Positions 8,358 to 19,853 are shown, numbered from the stretch's first letter. The stretch: DNA of 64,000 nt from Candidatus Acidulidesulfobacter diazotrophicus (GCA_004195025.1 SGBB01000009.1:1-64000); one strand, 5' to 3'. The notes: a model not told the origin generated them from the letters alone. Numbers and translations: made by a program.

Positions 8358-9533
8358 ATGGGCAATATATTGTTATCATTATTTTCAAACGGAGTAATAG
8401 CAGATATTTTAGCATTTATTATAGTTGTAAGCATAATTGTAGTTTTTCATGAATTCGGTCATTTTATAGTAGCCAAAATACTTGGCGTAAAAGTAGAAAA
8501 TTTCTCCTTAGGATTCGGACCTAAATTAATATCAAAAAAAATAGGTGAAACCGAATACGCAATTTCAGCATTACCTCTTGGCGGTTATGTTAAACTTATG
8601 GGGGAAGATCCTGAAGAAGAGCTATCGCCTGAAGATGAAAAAAGGTCTTTTAGCAAGCTCAGCCCTTTTAAAAAATTCTTAATTATATTTTTTGGACCTA
8701 TGTTTAATTTTATATTGGCATTGGTTATTTTAACAATAATTTTTTCGGCAGGCAAACCTGTATTAAAATCGGTTGTCGGTAAAGTTATAAAAGGAGATCC
8801 TGCTGTGATGGCCGGACTTAAAAAAGGCGATGTTATAACATCTGTCAACGGCAAAAAATTATGGAAATGGACTTCTCTTTCAAGCTATATACAAAAATAC
8901 GGAAAACATACTATTGTTTTAGGTGTAAAGCGTCCCATTAATACAATAAATAATAAAACAACAAACAATAAGGCAGTTAAAGAATCGACGGCAACTAATA
9001 AAATTAATTATTCTAAAACATTTTTTATTCATGTTAAGCCTAAGCTGATTTCAGGTTTAAATATATTTAAACAAAAAATTAAACGCTATATTATTGGCAT
9101 ATATCCTTCAAATGTGACCGTCAATCAAAGCCGTAATATATTTTCGGCATTTTACGCAGGGTTAAAAGAAGTTTGGTTTATTATTTATATAACGATATTG
9201 AGCGTATATATGCTTATAGCAGGTAAGATTCCGGCTACGGATTTAGGCGGACCCATAATGATTGCGCAATTATCAGGCAGAGCCGCTTCTATGGGACTAT
9301 CCCAATTCTTTTATTTTATAGCGGTTATAAGCGTAAATATAGGATTGGTCAATTTGTTTCCTATACCTGCATTAGACGGGGGACATATTTTATTTTCATT
9401 TGTTGAAATGATTAGGCGGAGACCTCTAAGTCCAAAGTTTCAAGAAAACGCTGCTAAAATAGGGTTTGCATTGCTTATAATGCTATTATTGTTTGTTTCT
9501 TATAATGATATAATGAGAAACATTAAGACTTAA
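8358..9533 (+). CDS. rseP: RIP site-2 metalloprotease RseP
   Basis: Inner-membrane zinc protease that cuts transmembrane substrates such as anti-sigma factors. The zinc motif HEFGH is at 31-35 in the first membrane helix and the NLFPIPALDGGH motif lies in a C-terminal helix. One PDZ domain (around GKVIKGDPAVMAGLKKGDVI) is seen, not the two of E. coli. Within or after the PDZ a hydrophilic Asn/Thr/Lys-rich stretch (about 190-217) is inserted. Length is 391 residues. In many Gram-negatives rseP neighbours dxr and bamA; here bamA is 29 kb away. Confidence 0.94.
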   Translation: MGNILLSLFSNGVIADILAFIIVVSIIVVFHEFGHFIVAKILGVKVENFSLGFGPKLISKKIGETEYAISALPLGGYVKLMGEDPEEELSPEDEKRSFSKLSPFKKFLIIFFGPMFNFILALVILTIIFSAGKPVLKSVVGKVIKGDPAVMAGLKKGDVITSVNGKKLWKWTSLSSYIQKYGKHTIVLGVKRPINTINNKTTNNKAVKESTATNKINYSKTFFIHVKPKLISGLNIFKQKIKRYIIGIYPSNVTVNQSRNIFSAFYAGLKEVWFIIYITILSVYMLIAGKIPATDLGGPIMIAQLSGRAASMGLSQFFYFIAVISVNIGLVNLFPIPALDGGHILFSFVEMIRRRPLSPKFQENAAKIGFALLIMLLLFVSYNDIMRNIKT

Positions 9534-9809
9534 TTTAAATTTATAAATGCAATTTAATTAAAGCTATATAATTTGTTTATTTTTTAATTATATAAGTAAT
9601 TATATGTATGTGTTGTATAGTAAATTTATGTTATGGTCATTTATATATTTGACCCGGCATTTAGCCTGATTGGCCGCAAATTAATTATTTAATATTTTTA
9701 TTTGTTATACAAAAATTAAAAATTTTTTAATTTAAATATTTTATTGAATACCATTTTTATTATGATGCTGCTATCATAACTGTTAATATTATGCTGTTAC
9801 TATACTATC
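9534..9809. other. Intergenic spacer between rseP and tsaB
   Basis: 276 bases of very AT-rich sequence. The only less AT-rich patch is 9651-9681 (GACCCGGCATTTAGCC...GGCCGC), which can form small GGC/GCC hairpins. No ORF with a ribosome-binding site and no clear terminator is visible. Confidence 0.5.
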
Positions 9810-10559
9810 ATGTTGTTACTTTCAATAGACACTTCCGGCGGTTATTCAAGTATTTGTATAATTGACGATAAATATGAAATCATTGCTGAAAACAATATAG
9901 TTTTAAATGAAAATAAATATCTTAAAGAACTATATAGTAAGGCGTTAATGCAGCCTTCAACTTTGATTTTTAAACAATTAGATTATATTTTATCCGGCAG
10001 CGGATTAAATTTGGATGATATTGAAGGCATAGCTATTACTTTAGGCCCTGGTTCATTTACAGGAATTAGAGTTTCGCTTTCTATTGCTAAAACATTGGCT
10101 TACAGTCTTAATTTGAAAATAGCAGGAGTGGAAAGTTTATATGCGTGCGCATACTCATTTATAAATAAAAGCAATAATTTCTACTTAACTGTTATTAAGG
10201 AATTTATAAAAGATAAATTTTATTTTGAAATTTATAAAATTGAAAATGGAACTCTTGAAAAATTTAAAGGGTTAGAAACAGGAAGCATAAAAGAAATTAG
10301 TATCTTTATAGATAATTTAAACATTAAATCTTATTTTGTTTATTTAGGAAGCCGTAACAAATATAATTTAGATAAAAATATTCAGCTAATCAATAATAAT
10401 AACGAAATAGAATTTGAATTTTTTGACAGTTTAAGATTGGCATATTTTTCAGGAATAATTGCTATTAATAAATTTAATAATAATAAAAAAAATCAATCGG
10501 ATTTTAAATATCTTGCAGAACTTTCGCCTGTTTATGTATATAGCGGCGGAGCTTTTTAA
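9810..10559 (+). CDS. tsaB: tRNA threonylcarbamoyladenosine biosynthesis protein TsaB
   Basis: Scaffold partner of TsaD in making t6A at position 37 of ANN-decoding tRNAs. The N-terminus MLLLSIDTSGG is the ASKHA-fold phosphate loop region, and GIAITLGPGSFTGIRVSLS matches the family hallmark GPGSFTGLR. Length is 249 residues. The C-terminal half is divergent and Asn/Lys-rich. It precedes a small DUF465 gene by 60 bases. A TATACT lies at 9801-9806, very close to the ATG, and no Shine-Dalgarno is seen. Confidence 0.92.
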   Translation: MLLLSIDTSGGYSSICIIDDKYEIIAENNIVLNENKYLKELYSKALMQPSTLIFKQLDYILSGSGLNLDDIEGIAITLGPGSFTGIRVSLSIAKTLAYSLNLKIAGVESLYACAYSFINKSNNFYLTVIKEFIKDKFYFEIYKIENGTLEKFKGLETGSIKEISIFIDNLNIKSYFVYLGSRNKYNLDKNIQLINNNNEIEFEFFDSLRLAYFSGIIAINKFNNNKKNQSDFKYLAELSPVYVYSGGAF

Positions 10560-10619
10560 TTATTAAATATATTTATAATTTAATTAATATTATAAATTTT
10601 AAAATTTGGAGGTCATAGT

Positions 10620-10856
10620 ATGCAATGGCTTGATGAAAATGAACAAAAGATTGCGGAAACATTAATACAAGAAAATTCAGATTTTAAAAAAATTTATGAA
10701 GAACATATTGATATAGATAAAAAATTAAATAAGTTTAGCACGAAGCCTTTTTTAACGCCTGAAGAGCAAAAAACAATAAAAGAATTAAAACTAAAAAAAC
10801 TTAACGGAAACGATATTATGAATAAAATGATTAAATCTAGTATAATTAGCGGGTGA
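10620..10856 (+). CDS. DUF465 (YdcH-like) small coiled-coil protein
   Basis: A 78-residue predicted helical protein matching the DUF465 pattern: an N-terminal EN-x-x-F-K-x-x-x-x-EH element ([19 protein letters not shown]), a short linker, then [23 protein letters not shown]. The family has no established function. The start is supported by GGAGG at 10607-10611. It sits five bases upstream of ilvD and is probably co-transcribed with it; small DUF465 genes are often inserted into housekeeping operons. Confidence 0.85.
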   Translation: MQWLDENEQKIAETLIQENSDFKKIYEEHIDIDKKLNKFSTKPFLTPEEQKTIKELKLKKLNGNDIMNKMIKSSIISG

Positions 10857-10860
10857 TACA

Positions 10861-12528
10861 ATGAAAAGTGATAATATTAAAAAGGGCATAGATAAAACAC
10901 CTCACAGAGCTTTGCTCTATGCGACTGGCATTACAAATAAAGAAATGCGTAAACCTTTTATCGGCATTGCATCAAGTTTTACGGATCTTATACCCGGACA
11001 TGTCGGAATGAGAGATCTTGAAAGAGCTGTTGAAAACGGTGTCTATAGCAATGGAGGACACCCGTTTATTTTCGGAATACCGGGTATTTGCGACGGAATA
11101 GCAATGGGACATAAGGGGATGCATTATTCGCTGCCATCTAGAGAACTTATAGCAGATATGGTTGAAACTATTACTGAGGCGCATTCCCTTGATGGTTTAG
11201 TTCTGCTTACGAACTGTGATAAAATTACGCCGGGTATGCTTATGGCATCGCTTAGACTTAATATACCTGCCGTAGTTGTAACCGCAGGTCCGATGCTGTC
11301 GGGACATTATCACGGTAAAAGACTTTCTTTTGTCAGAGACACATTTGAAGCCGTTGCCAAATATAAAGTAAAAGAAATATCTGAAGATGAACTTATGGAG
11401 CTAGAGATGTGCGCATGTCCGGGTCAAGGTTCATGTCAGGGATTATACACCGCAAATACTATGGCTTGTCTAACGGAAGTTATGGGAATGTCTTTGCCGG
11501 GTGCAGGAACTGCTCTGGCAGGCTCGGCAATTAAAAAAAGGATAGCATTTGAAAGCGGAGTCAGAATTGTAGATATGGTTAAAGAAAATATACTGCCCCG
11601 CAATATTGTTACAATGAATGCGTTGCAAAACGCTATAATGGTTGATGTTGCGCTTGGCGGATCGTCAAATTCGGTTCTTCATTTAATTGCCATAGCTAAT
11701 GAAGCAGGGATTAAATTAGATTTAAAACTTTTTGATGAAATTTCTAGAAAAACTCCCCAGATTTCAAGTTTAAGACCTGCAGGAGAATATTTTTTAGAAG
11801 ACTTAGATTTTGCAGGAGGTATTCCTGCTCTTTTATATGAACTTGAATCCTTAGTAAAAGATTCAATGAATGTTAGCGGACTTTCAATCAGAGAGATAAT
11901 TGGCGGAGTCAGATATGTAAATAATGAAGTAATCAGAAAAATAGACAATTCTTACCGGGCAGAAGGAGGAATTGCCATATTATACGGCAATTTGGCGCCC
12001 AACGGAGCTGTTATCAAATCAAGCGGCGTCGGTCCTTCTATGATGAAATTTACAGGAAATGCCAGAGTTTTTGATAGCGAGGAAGATTCTATGAAAAGCA
12101 TATCCGCAGGAGAAATAAAACCAGGTGATGTTGTAGTTATAAGGTATGAAGGACCTAAGGGAGGTCCAGGCATGAGGGAAATGCTTGCTCCTACTTCTCA
12201 AATAGTCGGTATGGGATTAGGAGATAAAGTTGCTCTTATAACAGACGGCCGTTTTTCAGGAGGGACAAGAGGTCCATGTATAGGACATATTTCTCCTGAA
12301 GCTCAGGAAGGCGGTCCTATAGCTTTTATTAACGAAGGCGATAAAATAGAAATTGATATAAATGAAAGAAAACTTAATATACTCCTTAGCGATGAAGAAT
12401 TAAATCTGAGAAAATCAAGCTGGAAGAAAAAAGAGAAAAAAATAGATTACGGCTATTTGGCAAGATATTCAGATATTGTTTCGTCAGCCGACGAAGGGGC
12501 AATTGTAAACAGAAAGGTGAGAAAATAA
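10861..12528 (+). CDS. ilvD: Dihydroxy-acid dehydratase
   Basis: Fe-S enzyme that dehydrates 2,3-dihydroxy-isovalerate and -methylvalerate to the 2-keto acids, the third shared step of valine and isoleucine synthesis. At 555 residues it is full length. Cluster cysteines lie in [10 protein letters not shown] and [11 protein letters not shown], and the C-terminal [14 protein letters not shown] motif is intact. A GGTGAT just upstream of the ATG can serve as ribosome-binding site. It opens the ilv block; its stop is directly followed by the ilvB start. Confidence 0.97.
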   Translation: MKSDNIKKGIDKTPHRALLYATGITNKEMRKPFIGIASSFTDLIPGHVGMRDLERAVENGVYSNGGHPFIFGIPGICDGIAMGHKGMHYSLPSRELIADMVETITEAHSLDGLVLLTNCDKITPGMLMASLRLNIPAVVVTAGPMLSGHYHGKRLSFVRDTFEAVAKYKVKEISEDELMELEMCACPGQGSCQGLYTANTMACLTEVMGMSLPGAGTALAGSAIKKRIAFESGVRIVDMVKENILPRNIVTMNALQNAIMVDVALGGSSNSVLHLIAIANEAGIKLDLKLFDEISRKTPQISSLRPAGEYFLEDLDFAGGIPALLYELESLVKDSMNVSGLSIREIIGGVRYVNNEVIRKIDNSYRAEGGIAILYGNLAPNGAVIKSSGVGPSMMKFTGNARVFDSEEDSMKSISAGEIKPGDVVVIRYEGPKGGPGMREMLAPTSQIVGMGLGDKVALITDGRFSGGTRGPCIGHISPEAQEGGPIAFINEGDKIEIDINERKLNILLSDEELNLRKSSWKKKEKKIDYGYLARYSDIVSSADEGAIVNRKVRK

Positions 12529-14247
12529 ATGATTAAAGAAAATAAAAAGCAGCTGATGACCGGTTCTAAAATTCTCATTGAAAGTTTATTAAAAGAAGGG
12601 GTAGATACTATTTTCGGTTATCCGGGCGGAGCTGTACTTAATATTTATGATGAGCTTTTTAATTATAGAGATAAATTAAATCATATTCTTGTGCGTCATG
12701 AACAGGGTGCTGCGCACGCAGCCGACGGCTATGCCAGAGCAACGGGCAAAGTCGGTGTAGTGTTGGTTACGTCAGGTCCCGGAGCTACCAATACGATAAC
12801 CGGAATTGCTACTGCGTATATGGATTCTGTTCCTATGGTAATTATCACGGGGCAGGTTCCGACAAGTTTAATCGGTAACGATGCTTTTCAGGAAGCCGAT
12901 ACGGTCGGAATAACAAGACCGTGCACAAAACATAATTATCTCGTAAGAAACGTTAAAGATCTTGCAAGAATTGTAAAAGAAGCGTTTTATATTGCTTCAA
13001 CCGGTAGACCGGGCCCTGTTCTTATAGACATTCCTAAAGATATTACTTCCAATGTTGCCGAATTTGATTACCCGGAAAGTATTGAAATGCGCAGTTATAA
13101 TCCTACTTATTTTGGTCATCATGTTCAAATATTAAAGGTCGTCAATGAACTTTTGAAAGCTGAGAAGCCGATGTTTTATATCGGTGGAGGAGTAATAAAC
13201 TCAAATGCGGCTGTAGAGCTTAAAGAAATTGCAGAAATGATAGATTTACCGATTGTATCCACTCTTATGGGGCTTGGCGGTTTTCCTTCCGAGCACTCTT
13301 TATTTTTTGGGATGCTCGGAATGCATGGAACTTATGCGGCTAATACAGGTATATCAAATGCTGATTTTATTGTGGCAGTCGGTTCAAGATTTGACGACAG
13401 AGTTACAGGTAAAGTTGACGAGTTCGGCAGAAACGCGAAATTTGCGCATATTGATATTGACCCGTCTTCTATCGGCAAAAATGTAAAAATAGATATACCC
13501 GTCGTAGGAGATGTTAAATCTGTTTTAAGAAGTATGATAGAAATATTAGCGTTGAAATCAAAAGAAATAGAATCCACGCAGTATAAAAGAATGAAATGGT
13601 TAGAAGAACTTAATATGTATAAATACGAACATCCGCTTTCATATAAAATGACGGATATCATTAAGCCTCAATATGTTGTTGAAAAAATATATGAATTAAC
13701 TAACGGAGAAGCTATTATAGCAACGGAAGTCGGACAGAATCAAATGTGGACAGCCCAATTTTATAAATTTAAAAAACCTAGATCGCTATTAACATCGGGA
13801 GGACTCGGTACTATGGGGTACGGATTTCCGGCTGCTATCGGCGCTCAGGTAGCGTATCCGGATAGAACCGTATTTGATATTGCAGGCGATGGCAGTATTC
13901 AAATGAATATACAGGAATTGGCTACGGCTGTTCAATATAATCTGCCTATAAAAATTGCAATAATAAATAATAATTTTCTTGGAATGATTAGGCAATGGCA
14001 GGAATTATTTTATGAAAAAAGATATTCTTTTTCTAACTTAAATGTTAACCCAGACTTCGTTAAGCTTGCCGAAAGTTATGGAGCCGTCGGACTGAGAGCA
14101 AAAAAACCTGAAGAAGTAGAAGATATTTTAAAAACCGCATTATCAATAAAAAAACCTGTTATTATGGATTTTGTTGTTGCCCAAGAAGAAGGAGTATATC
14201 CTATGGTTACCCCAGGTTCTCCAATTACGGGAATGTTGTTAGTATAG
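12529..14247 (+). CDS. ilvB: Acetolactate synthase large (catalytic) subunit
   Basis: Thiamine-diphosphate enzyme that condenses pyruvate with pyruvate or 2-ketobutyrate. The 572 residues contain the N-terminal [14 protein letters not shown] and [16 protein letters not shown] (catalytic Glu), the SGPGATN motif, the FAD-domain region, and the TPP motif beginning [12 protein letters not shown] and ending in [12 protein letters not shown]. The ATG abuts the ilvD stop, with AAGGTGAG at the end of ilvD as ribosome-binding site. The regulatory subunit gene ilvN is 270 bases downstream, an unusually long gap for this pair. Confidence 0.97.
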   Translation: MIKENKKQLMTGSKILIESLLKEGVDTIFGYPGGAVLNIYDELFNYRDKLNHILVRHEQGAAHAADGYARATGKVGVVLVTSGPGATNTITGIATAYMDSVPMVIITGQVPTSLIGNDAFQEADTVGITRPCTKHNYLVRNVKDLARIVKEAFYIASTGRPGPVLIDIPKDITSNVAEFDYPESIEMRSYNPTYFGHHVQILKVVNELLKAEKPMFYIGGGVINSNAAVELKEIAEMIDLPIVSTLMGLGGFPSEHSLFFGMLGMHGTYAANTGISNADFIVAVGSRFDDRVTGKVDEFGRNAKFAHIDIDPSSIGKNVKIDIPVVGDVKSVLRSMIEILALKSKEIESTQYKRMKWLEELNMYKYEHPLSYKMTDIIKPQYVVEKIYELTNGEAIIATEVGQNQMWTAQFYKFKKPRSLLTSGGLGTMGYGFPAAIGAQVAYPDRTVFDIAGDGSIQMNIQELATAVQYNLPIKIAIINNNFLGMIRQWQELFYEKRYSFSNLNVNPDFVKLAESYGAVGLRAKKPEEVEDILKTALSIKKPVIMDFVVAQEEGVYPMVTPGSPITGMLLV

Positions 14248-14282
14248 TATAATGTTTGCTATTTTCATTTTATCAAAAAATA

Positions 14283-14444
14283 GGTAAGGAAACCTTGCTT
14301 TTATAAGCAGAAGATAAATTACCGTTTGCAATTCGCAGTTTAGCTATATCGGATATAAATATTAAACAGGCGGCAAATTTTTAAATATGCGTCTGGATGA
14401 TATTATTATATCGGTATATTATATAGCTAAATATAAATTTGCAA
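14283..14444 (+). other. Potentially structured spacer between ilvB and ilvN
   Basis: The 270-base gap (14248-14517) is richer in inverted repeats than other spacers. GGTAA (14283-14287) can pair with TTACC (14319-14323) around a small GCTT/AAGC hairpin (14297-14308). A larger stem pairs TTGCAA (14326-14331) and TTTAGCTATAT (14339-14349) with ATATAGCTAAA (14421-14431) and TTGCAA (14439-14444), leaving a symmetric 7-base internal loop. It could be an RNA leader for ilvN or a small palindromic element. No leucine- or valine-rich leader peptide is seen. Confidence 0.4.
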
Positions 14445-14517
14445 TAAAATTTTATTATAAAAATATATAAATTTGTTTGTTTTAACTAAAATTCTTAAAA
14501 ATAATTAAAGGGAAAAT

Positions 14518-15006
14518 ATGATGGAAAAAAGCCATATTTTATCTATACTTGTTGAGAATGAGTCGGGCGTTTTGGCAAGGGTGGCGGGACTTTTTTCTGC
14601 TCGAGGATTTAATATAGACGGAATAAGTGTTGCCGGCACGCTTGAAAAAAATGAATCAAAAATGATAATATCAACTTACGGGGATGAACAAATATTAGAA
14701 CAAATTACAAAACAGCTAAATAGGCTTATTAATGTCATTAAAGTTCAGGAGCTTACGGATGACGAATCGGTAGTGAGGCAGACTGTCCTTGTTAAGGTAA
14801 ATGCCGACGATTCTACGAAAAATGAAATATTTCGCATTAAAGAAATATTTGAGGCAAGAATTGTTGACGTAAGCCGAAATGCTTATGTTTTAGAATTTAG
14901 CGGATCAGCTAAAAAAATGGAAGCGTTTATAGAGCTTATCAGACCTGTAGGCATTAAAGATATTGTAAAAACAGGAACAATTGCGATAACAAGGTCTAAA
15001 AAGTAA
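14518..15006 (+). CDS. ilvN: Acetolactate synthase small (regulatory) subunit
   Basis: ACT-domain subunit giving valine feedback inhibition and activation of IlvB. The 162 residues start with the ACT domain (HILSILVENESGVLARVAGLFSARG), including the GVLARVAGLF ligand-site loop, and continue into the C-terminal ALS_ss_C domain. Two ATGs are adjacent (14518 and 14521); AAGGGAAAAT just upstream is the ribosome-binding site. It is followed by ilvC after 123 bases. Confidence 0.96.
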   Translation: MMEKSHILSILVENESGVLARVAGLFSARGFNIDGISVAGTLEKNESKMIISTYGDEQILEQITKQLNRLINVIKVQELTDDESVVRQTVLVKVNADDSTKNEIFRIKEIFEARIVDVSRNAYVLEFSGSAKKMEAFIELIRPVGIKDIVKTGTIAITRSKK

Positions 15007-15111
15007 AAACACTGTTTATTATAAATTTGCTCAGTTAACCCTAAGCTTGATATATTTGTCTAATATAAATGTAGAATAAAAAATATTAAATTTAGTAATT
15101 AAAAATATTAA

Positions 15112-16146
<1,035 letters not shown>

Positions 16147-16198
16147 TGTTAATTTAATTTTATTAAACAATTTATTAATAATTTAAATTAATGTTTTT

Positions 16199-16915
16199 AT
16201 GAAATTAATTGCTAAAGAGGGTATAAAATTAATAATATTTCCTTTAGTTTGTTTTATTATTTTTTTATGTTTATATTTAATTTTTAATATTAACGCAGAC
16301 AAATTAAAATATATTTTTATAGTATTGTCGGTAATATTTTTTATTTTGTTTCTCTTTAGCATTTATTTTTTCAGGGACCCTGAAAGAAAAGTATCGGCAG
16401 ATAAAAATGAAATAATTTCGCCTGCTGACGGCAAAATTATTTATATAGGAAGAGTTTACGACGATAGATATTTAAACCAAGATGTTTTAAAGATAAGTAT
16501 TTTTATGTCATTGTTTAATGTTCATGTAAATAGGATTCCTATTTCAGGTAAAGTATTAGAAATAAAATACAATAATGGAAAATTTTTTTCCGCCGACTTA
16601 GATAAAGCTTCATTAGATAATGAATATAATGCCGTAATTTTAGAAACAGACTGTATTGATACTGAAGAGATAAGTAAAAATACCGATTGTAAAAACGGCA
16701 AAACAATTATAGCATTTGTACAAATAGCAGGGTTTGTTGCAAGAAGAATAGTCTGCAAAATTAATAAAGGCGAAAAGGTTATTGCAGGCAATAGATTTGG
16801 ACTTATTAAGTATGGTTCAAGAATGGATTTATATTTGCCTTTAGATTTTACGACTTATGTAAGAATAAATGATAAAGTATATGCCGGTAAAACTATAATA
16901 GGCAAAATCATTTGA
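16199..16915 (+). CDS. psd: Phosphatidylserine decarboxylase proenzyme, short (archaeal-type) form
   Basis: Membrane enzyme that converts phosphatidylserine to phosphatidylethanolamine using a pyruvoyl group. The 238 residues have two N-terminal membrane helices (about 9-28 and 36-60), FFRDPERK, the core segment ISPADGKI, and FNVHVNRIPISG. The self-cleavage site is the Gly-Ser of KYGSRMD near the C-terminus, as expected for the short form. Its stop overlaps the start of pssA. The placement of psd-pssA inside the ilv-leu block is, as I recall, also seen in Geobacter-like genomes. Confidence 0.95.
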   Translation: MKLIAKEGIKLIIFPLVCFIIFLCLYLIFNINADKLKYIFIVLSVIFFILFLFSIYFFRDPERKVSADKNEIISPADGKIIYIGRVYDDRYLNQDVLKISIFMSLFNVHVNRIPISGKVLEIKYNNGKFFSADLDKASLDNEYNAVILETDCIDTEEISKNTDCKNGKTIIAFVQIAGFVARRIVCKINKGEKVIAGNRFGLIKYGSRMDLYLPLDFTTYVRINDKVYAGKTIIGKII

Positions 16916-17718
16916 AAAATAAGCAAAAATACAATAGTCGCCTTAGACCTTATAAAAATCAGCTGACAAAGACAGCCGACGAATTTTTTGCGCGCAGTAT
17001 GAATAAAGGTATATATTTTTTCCCGAATCTTATTACAAGCCTATCCCTATTTTCAGGATTTTATTCAATAATAAATTCTATTAACGGTAAATTTTATATT
17101 GCAGGATGGCTTATAGTAGTTTCAATTTTTTTAGACGGTTTAGACGGAAAAGTTGCAAGAATTACAAATACAAGTTCTAAATTTGGAATAGAATATGATT
17201 CGTTATCTGATTTAATAGCGTTCGGCGCTGCACCATCAATATTAGTATATGTTTGGCAATTAAAAAATTTTGGAAAAATAGGCTGGGCGCTTATATTTGT
17301 GTATTTTATCGGCGCCGCTTTGAGGCTTGCCAGATTCAATGTTCAGGTAAATTCGGTAGAAAACAAAAAATTTACGGGTCTGCCTTCTCCTGCGGCGGCA
17401 GGCATGGCAGTTTTTTCTATTTTTGCTATGGAAAATTTTAAATTAGCAATAAATTACCATATCGTAATGATGATTATTATGCCGCTGCTTGGACTTTTAA
17501 TGATAAGCAATATAAGTTATTATGCAATGAAAGATTTAAGTATTTTTAAGAAAAAACCTTTCGAAATTCTTGTATTAGCGTCATTAATTATTATTATAAT
17601 AATAATTAAGCCTGTTTTAATGTTTTTTTTAATTTTTATTATTTATTGTTTTATTTCCCCGCTATTGTATTTTTACCTTAATAATGATAAGATAAAAATC
17701 AAAAATATTAAAAAATAA
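16912..17718 (+). CDS. pssA: CDP-diacylglycerol--serine O-phosphatidyltransferase
   Basis: Makes phosphatidylserine, the substrate of Psd. The CDP-alcohol phosphatidyltransferase signature is complete: DGLDGKVARITNTSSKFG followed by EYDSLSD. Five to eight membrane helices are predicted from the hydrophobic profile over 268 residues. The TTG at 16912 overlaps the psd stop (TTGA), giving translational coupling; the next in-frame ATG (about 16999, MNKGIYFFPNLITS) would give a shorter but also plausible protein. Confidence 0.94.
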   Translation: MKNKQKYNSRLRPYKNQLTKTADEFFARSMNKGIYFFPNLITSLSLFSGFYSIINSINGKFYIAGWLIVVSIFLDGLDGKVARITNTSSKFGIEYDSLSDLIAFGAAPSILVYVWQLKNFGKIGWALIFVYFIGAALRLARFNVQVNSVENKKFTGLPSPAAAGMAVFSIFAMENFKLAINYHIVMMIIMPLLGLLMISNISYYAMKDLSIFKKKPFEILVLASLIIIIIIIKPVLMFFLIFIIYCFISPLLYFYLNNDKIKIKNIKK

Positions 17719-17991
17719 TCTTAATCCTAAACTTAATTGAATACTTATTTTATATATAATTATATGTAATTTTACTGAATTATATTTTTATAATATAATA
17801 AACTTTTATATAAAATAAATTAAAATTCAGCTTTAAAAAAAATTATTTTAAACTTATTCTAAATCAATATCAATTAATAATTGTAAGCCTGAGTTTAATA
17901 ATAATAAAATATTAATCGGGATAAAATAAAACTGAAATAATTAAACATTGCAGTAATTATCCAAAATGTTTACATAGAGGGTTTTAATATT
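17719..17991. other. Intergenic spacer before leuA
   Basis: 273 bases of almost pure AT sequence. I see no leucine-rich leader peptide, T-box, or clear terminator. The only recognisable signal is AGAGGG near 17977, the ribosome-binding site of leuA. Confidence 0.5.
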
Positions 17992-19563
17992 ATGAATTTT
18001 GATAAAAATAAAAAAATAATAAGAATATTTGATACAACGCTCAGAGACGGCGAGCAATCGCCGGGCGCGAGCATGAATATAGAAGAAAAACTTAATCTTG
18101 CCCGCCAGCTGGCAAGACTTGGTGTTGATACAATTGAAGCAGGTTTTCCGGTAGCTTCCGACGGCGATTTTGAGGCGGTAAAAACAATTGCTCAGGAAAT
18201 AAAAAATGTTGAGATAGCCGGACTTGCAAGAGCTAACGAAAAAGATATATATAGGGCATACTCGGCGGTAAAATTTGCAGAAAAACCTGTTATACATACA
18301 TTTATTGCCACGTCAGATGTGCATTTAAAATACAAATTAAAAATGACGCGTGAAGAATTAATTGAAAAAGCCGTTAATATGCTAAAATATGCTAAATCGT
18401 TTATTGATGAAGTTGAATTTTCAGCCGAAGACGCTTCACGAACCGATATAGATTTTTTACAATTAGTATTTGAAGAAGTCATAAAAGCAGGAGCTACAAG
18501 GTTAAATATCCCCGATACCGTCGGGTATGCAACGCCTTTTGAATTTTATAATTTTATAAAAAATATAAAAGCTAATGTCAAAGGAATAGAAAATGTTATT
18601 TTAAGTGTGCATTGTCATAACGATCTTGGACTTGGAACAGCTAATTCCTTAGCCGCTATTCTTGCCGGGGCCAATCAAATTGAATGCACAATCAACGGCA
18701 TTGGAGAAAGAGCCGGAAACGCTGCATTAGAAGAAATTGTCATGGCGTTAAACGTTAGAAAAGATATTTATAATATGGAAACAAATATTAAAACAGCCGA
18801 GCTATACAGGACATCTCAATTACTTACCTATATAACCGGAATTTCCGTTCAGCCCAATAAAGCTATTGTCGGGAAAAATGCATTTGCTCATGAGGCGGGT
18901 ATTCATCAAGACGGTATTTTAAAAGAAAAAACCACTTATGAAATAATGACTCCGGAATTAGTAGGCAGACAGCCAAACGAGTTGGTACTTGGAAAGCACT
19001 CAGGCAAACATGCATTCAAGGAAAGACTTAAATCATTGGGATATTTACTGAACGAAGAAGAAATAGATAAAGCTTTTATAAAATTTAAATCTTTAGCCGA
19101 CAAAAAAAAAGATATATACGATGAAGATATAGATTCATTAGTAGCTAAAAATTCAAAACATTCTGAAAAGTATGAACTAAAATATGTTAATGTTGTCTGC
19201 GGAGATACGGTTACTCCTTTTGCTATGGTCAAAATTATGATAGACGGCGAATTAAAAACAAGTTCGGAATGGGGTAATGGTCCTGTGGACGCTGTTTATA
19301 ATTCAATAATAAAAATAACGGGCGCAAACTGCACTGTTGTAGGTTATGAAGTAAAGTCAATAAGAGGAACTACGCAAGCGCAAGGAGATGTTAGCGTTAC
19401 AATTGAAGATAACGGTATTAATTTCACCGGGAGGAGCGCTCACACTGATATTGTTGTTGCCAGCGCCAAAGCGTATATTAACTGTTTAAATAAACGTTAT
19501 ATATATAATAAAAATTTAGAAAATATTTCGGAAAAGGAACCCGATCCGATATATCATACATAA
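17992..19563 (+). CDS. leuA: 2-isopropylmalate synthase
   Basis: First committed step of leucine synthesis, condensing acetyl-CoA with 2-ketoisovalerate. The 523 residues show the TIM-barrel start FDTTLRDGEQSPGASM, metal-ligand motif VHCHNDLGLGTANS, NGIGERAGNAALEE, and a C-terminal LeuA dimer domain (about 375-510) carrying leucine feedback control. A ribosome-binding site GAGGG precedes the ATG by about 11 bases. A palindromic repeat element follows it. Confidence 0.97.
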   Translation: MNFDKNKKIIRIFDTTLRDGEQSPGASMNIEEKLNLARQLARLGVDTIEAGFPVASDGDFEAVKTIAQEIKNVEIAGLARANEKDIYRAYSAVKFAEKPVIHTFIATSDVHLKYKLKMTREELIEKAVNMLKYAKSFIDEVEFSAEDASRTDIDFLQLVFEEVIKAGATRLNIPDTVGYATPFEFYNFIKNIKANVKGIENVILSVHCHNDLGLGTANSLAAILAGANQIECTINGIGERAGNAALEEIVMALNVRKDIYNMETNIKTAELYRTSQLLTYITGISVQPNKAIVGKNAFAHEAGIHQDGILKEKTTYEIMTPELVGRQPNELVLGKHSGKHAFKERLKSLGYLLNEEEIDKAFIKFKSLADKKKDIYDEDIDSLVAKNSKHSEKYELKYVNVVCGDTVTPFAMVKIMIDGELKTSSEWGNGPVDAVYNSIIKITGANCTVVGYEVKSIRGTTQAQGDVSVTIEDNGINFTGRSAHTDIVVASAKAYINCLNKRYIYNKNLENISEKEPDPIYHT

Positions 19564-19590
19564 CATTTAAGCAAAATAAAACAAGAAAAA

Positions 19591-19756
19591 CCAAAATTGC
19601 CGATAGAGATTGTTAAATATACCGTAATGTATTAAGAATACTGGATTTATGCTTTCGCAGGAATGACTGCATATAGCGGGTGAAACGATAAATCTTCTCA
19701 AAGTCATTCCTGCGTGGGCGGGAATCCAGTATAAAATTTTCTATCGGCAATTTTGG
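19591..19756. repeat. MITE-like palindromic element between leuA and leuC
   Basis: A perfect 16-bp terminal inverted repeat (CCAAAATTGCCGATAG at 19591-19606, complement at 19741-19756) bounds a 166-bp element with no ORF. Inside is a second inverted pair built on ATACTGGATT...GCAGGAATGAC (about 19639-19668 and 19702-19731). The inner sequence resembles the widespread repeat found as GTCATTCCTGC...ATCCAGTAT in many proteobacterial genomes, and partial copies occur near 25743 and 53010 in this window. Confidence 0.8.
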
Positions 19757-19853
19757 GGAAAATAATAAAATTTAAATAAAATAATAAAAAATATAAATAT
19801 TAAAATAAATATATACAATATAATAAAATTTTTTTATTAAAGGGGTAATTTTT

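Noticed and set aside
14248-14517. Leucine/valine-rich leader peptide attenuator before ilvN
   Set aside because: No short ORF with branched-chain codon runs and no stem followed by a T run was found.
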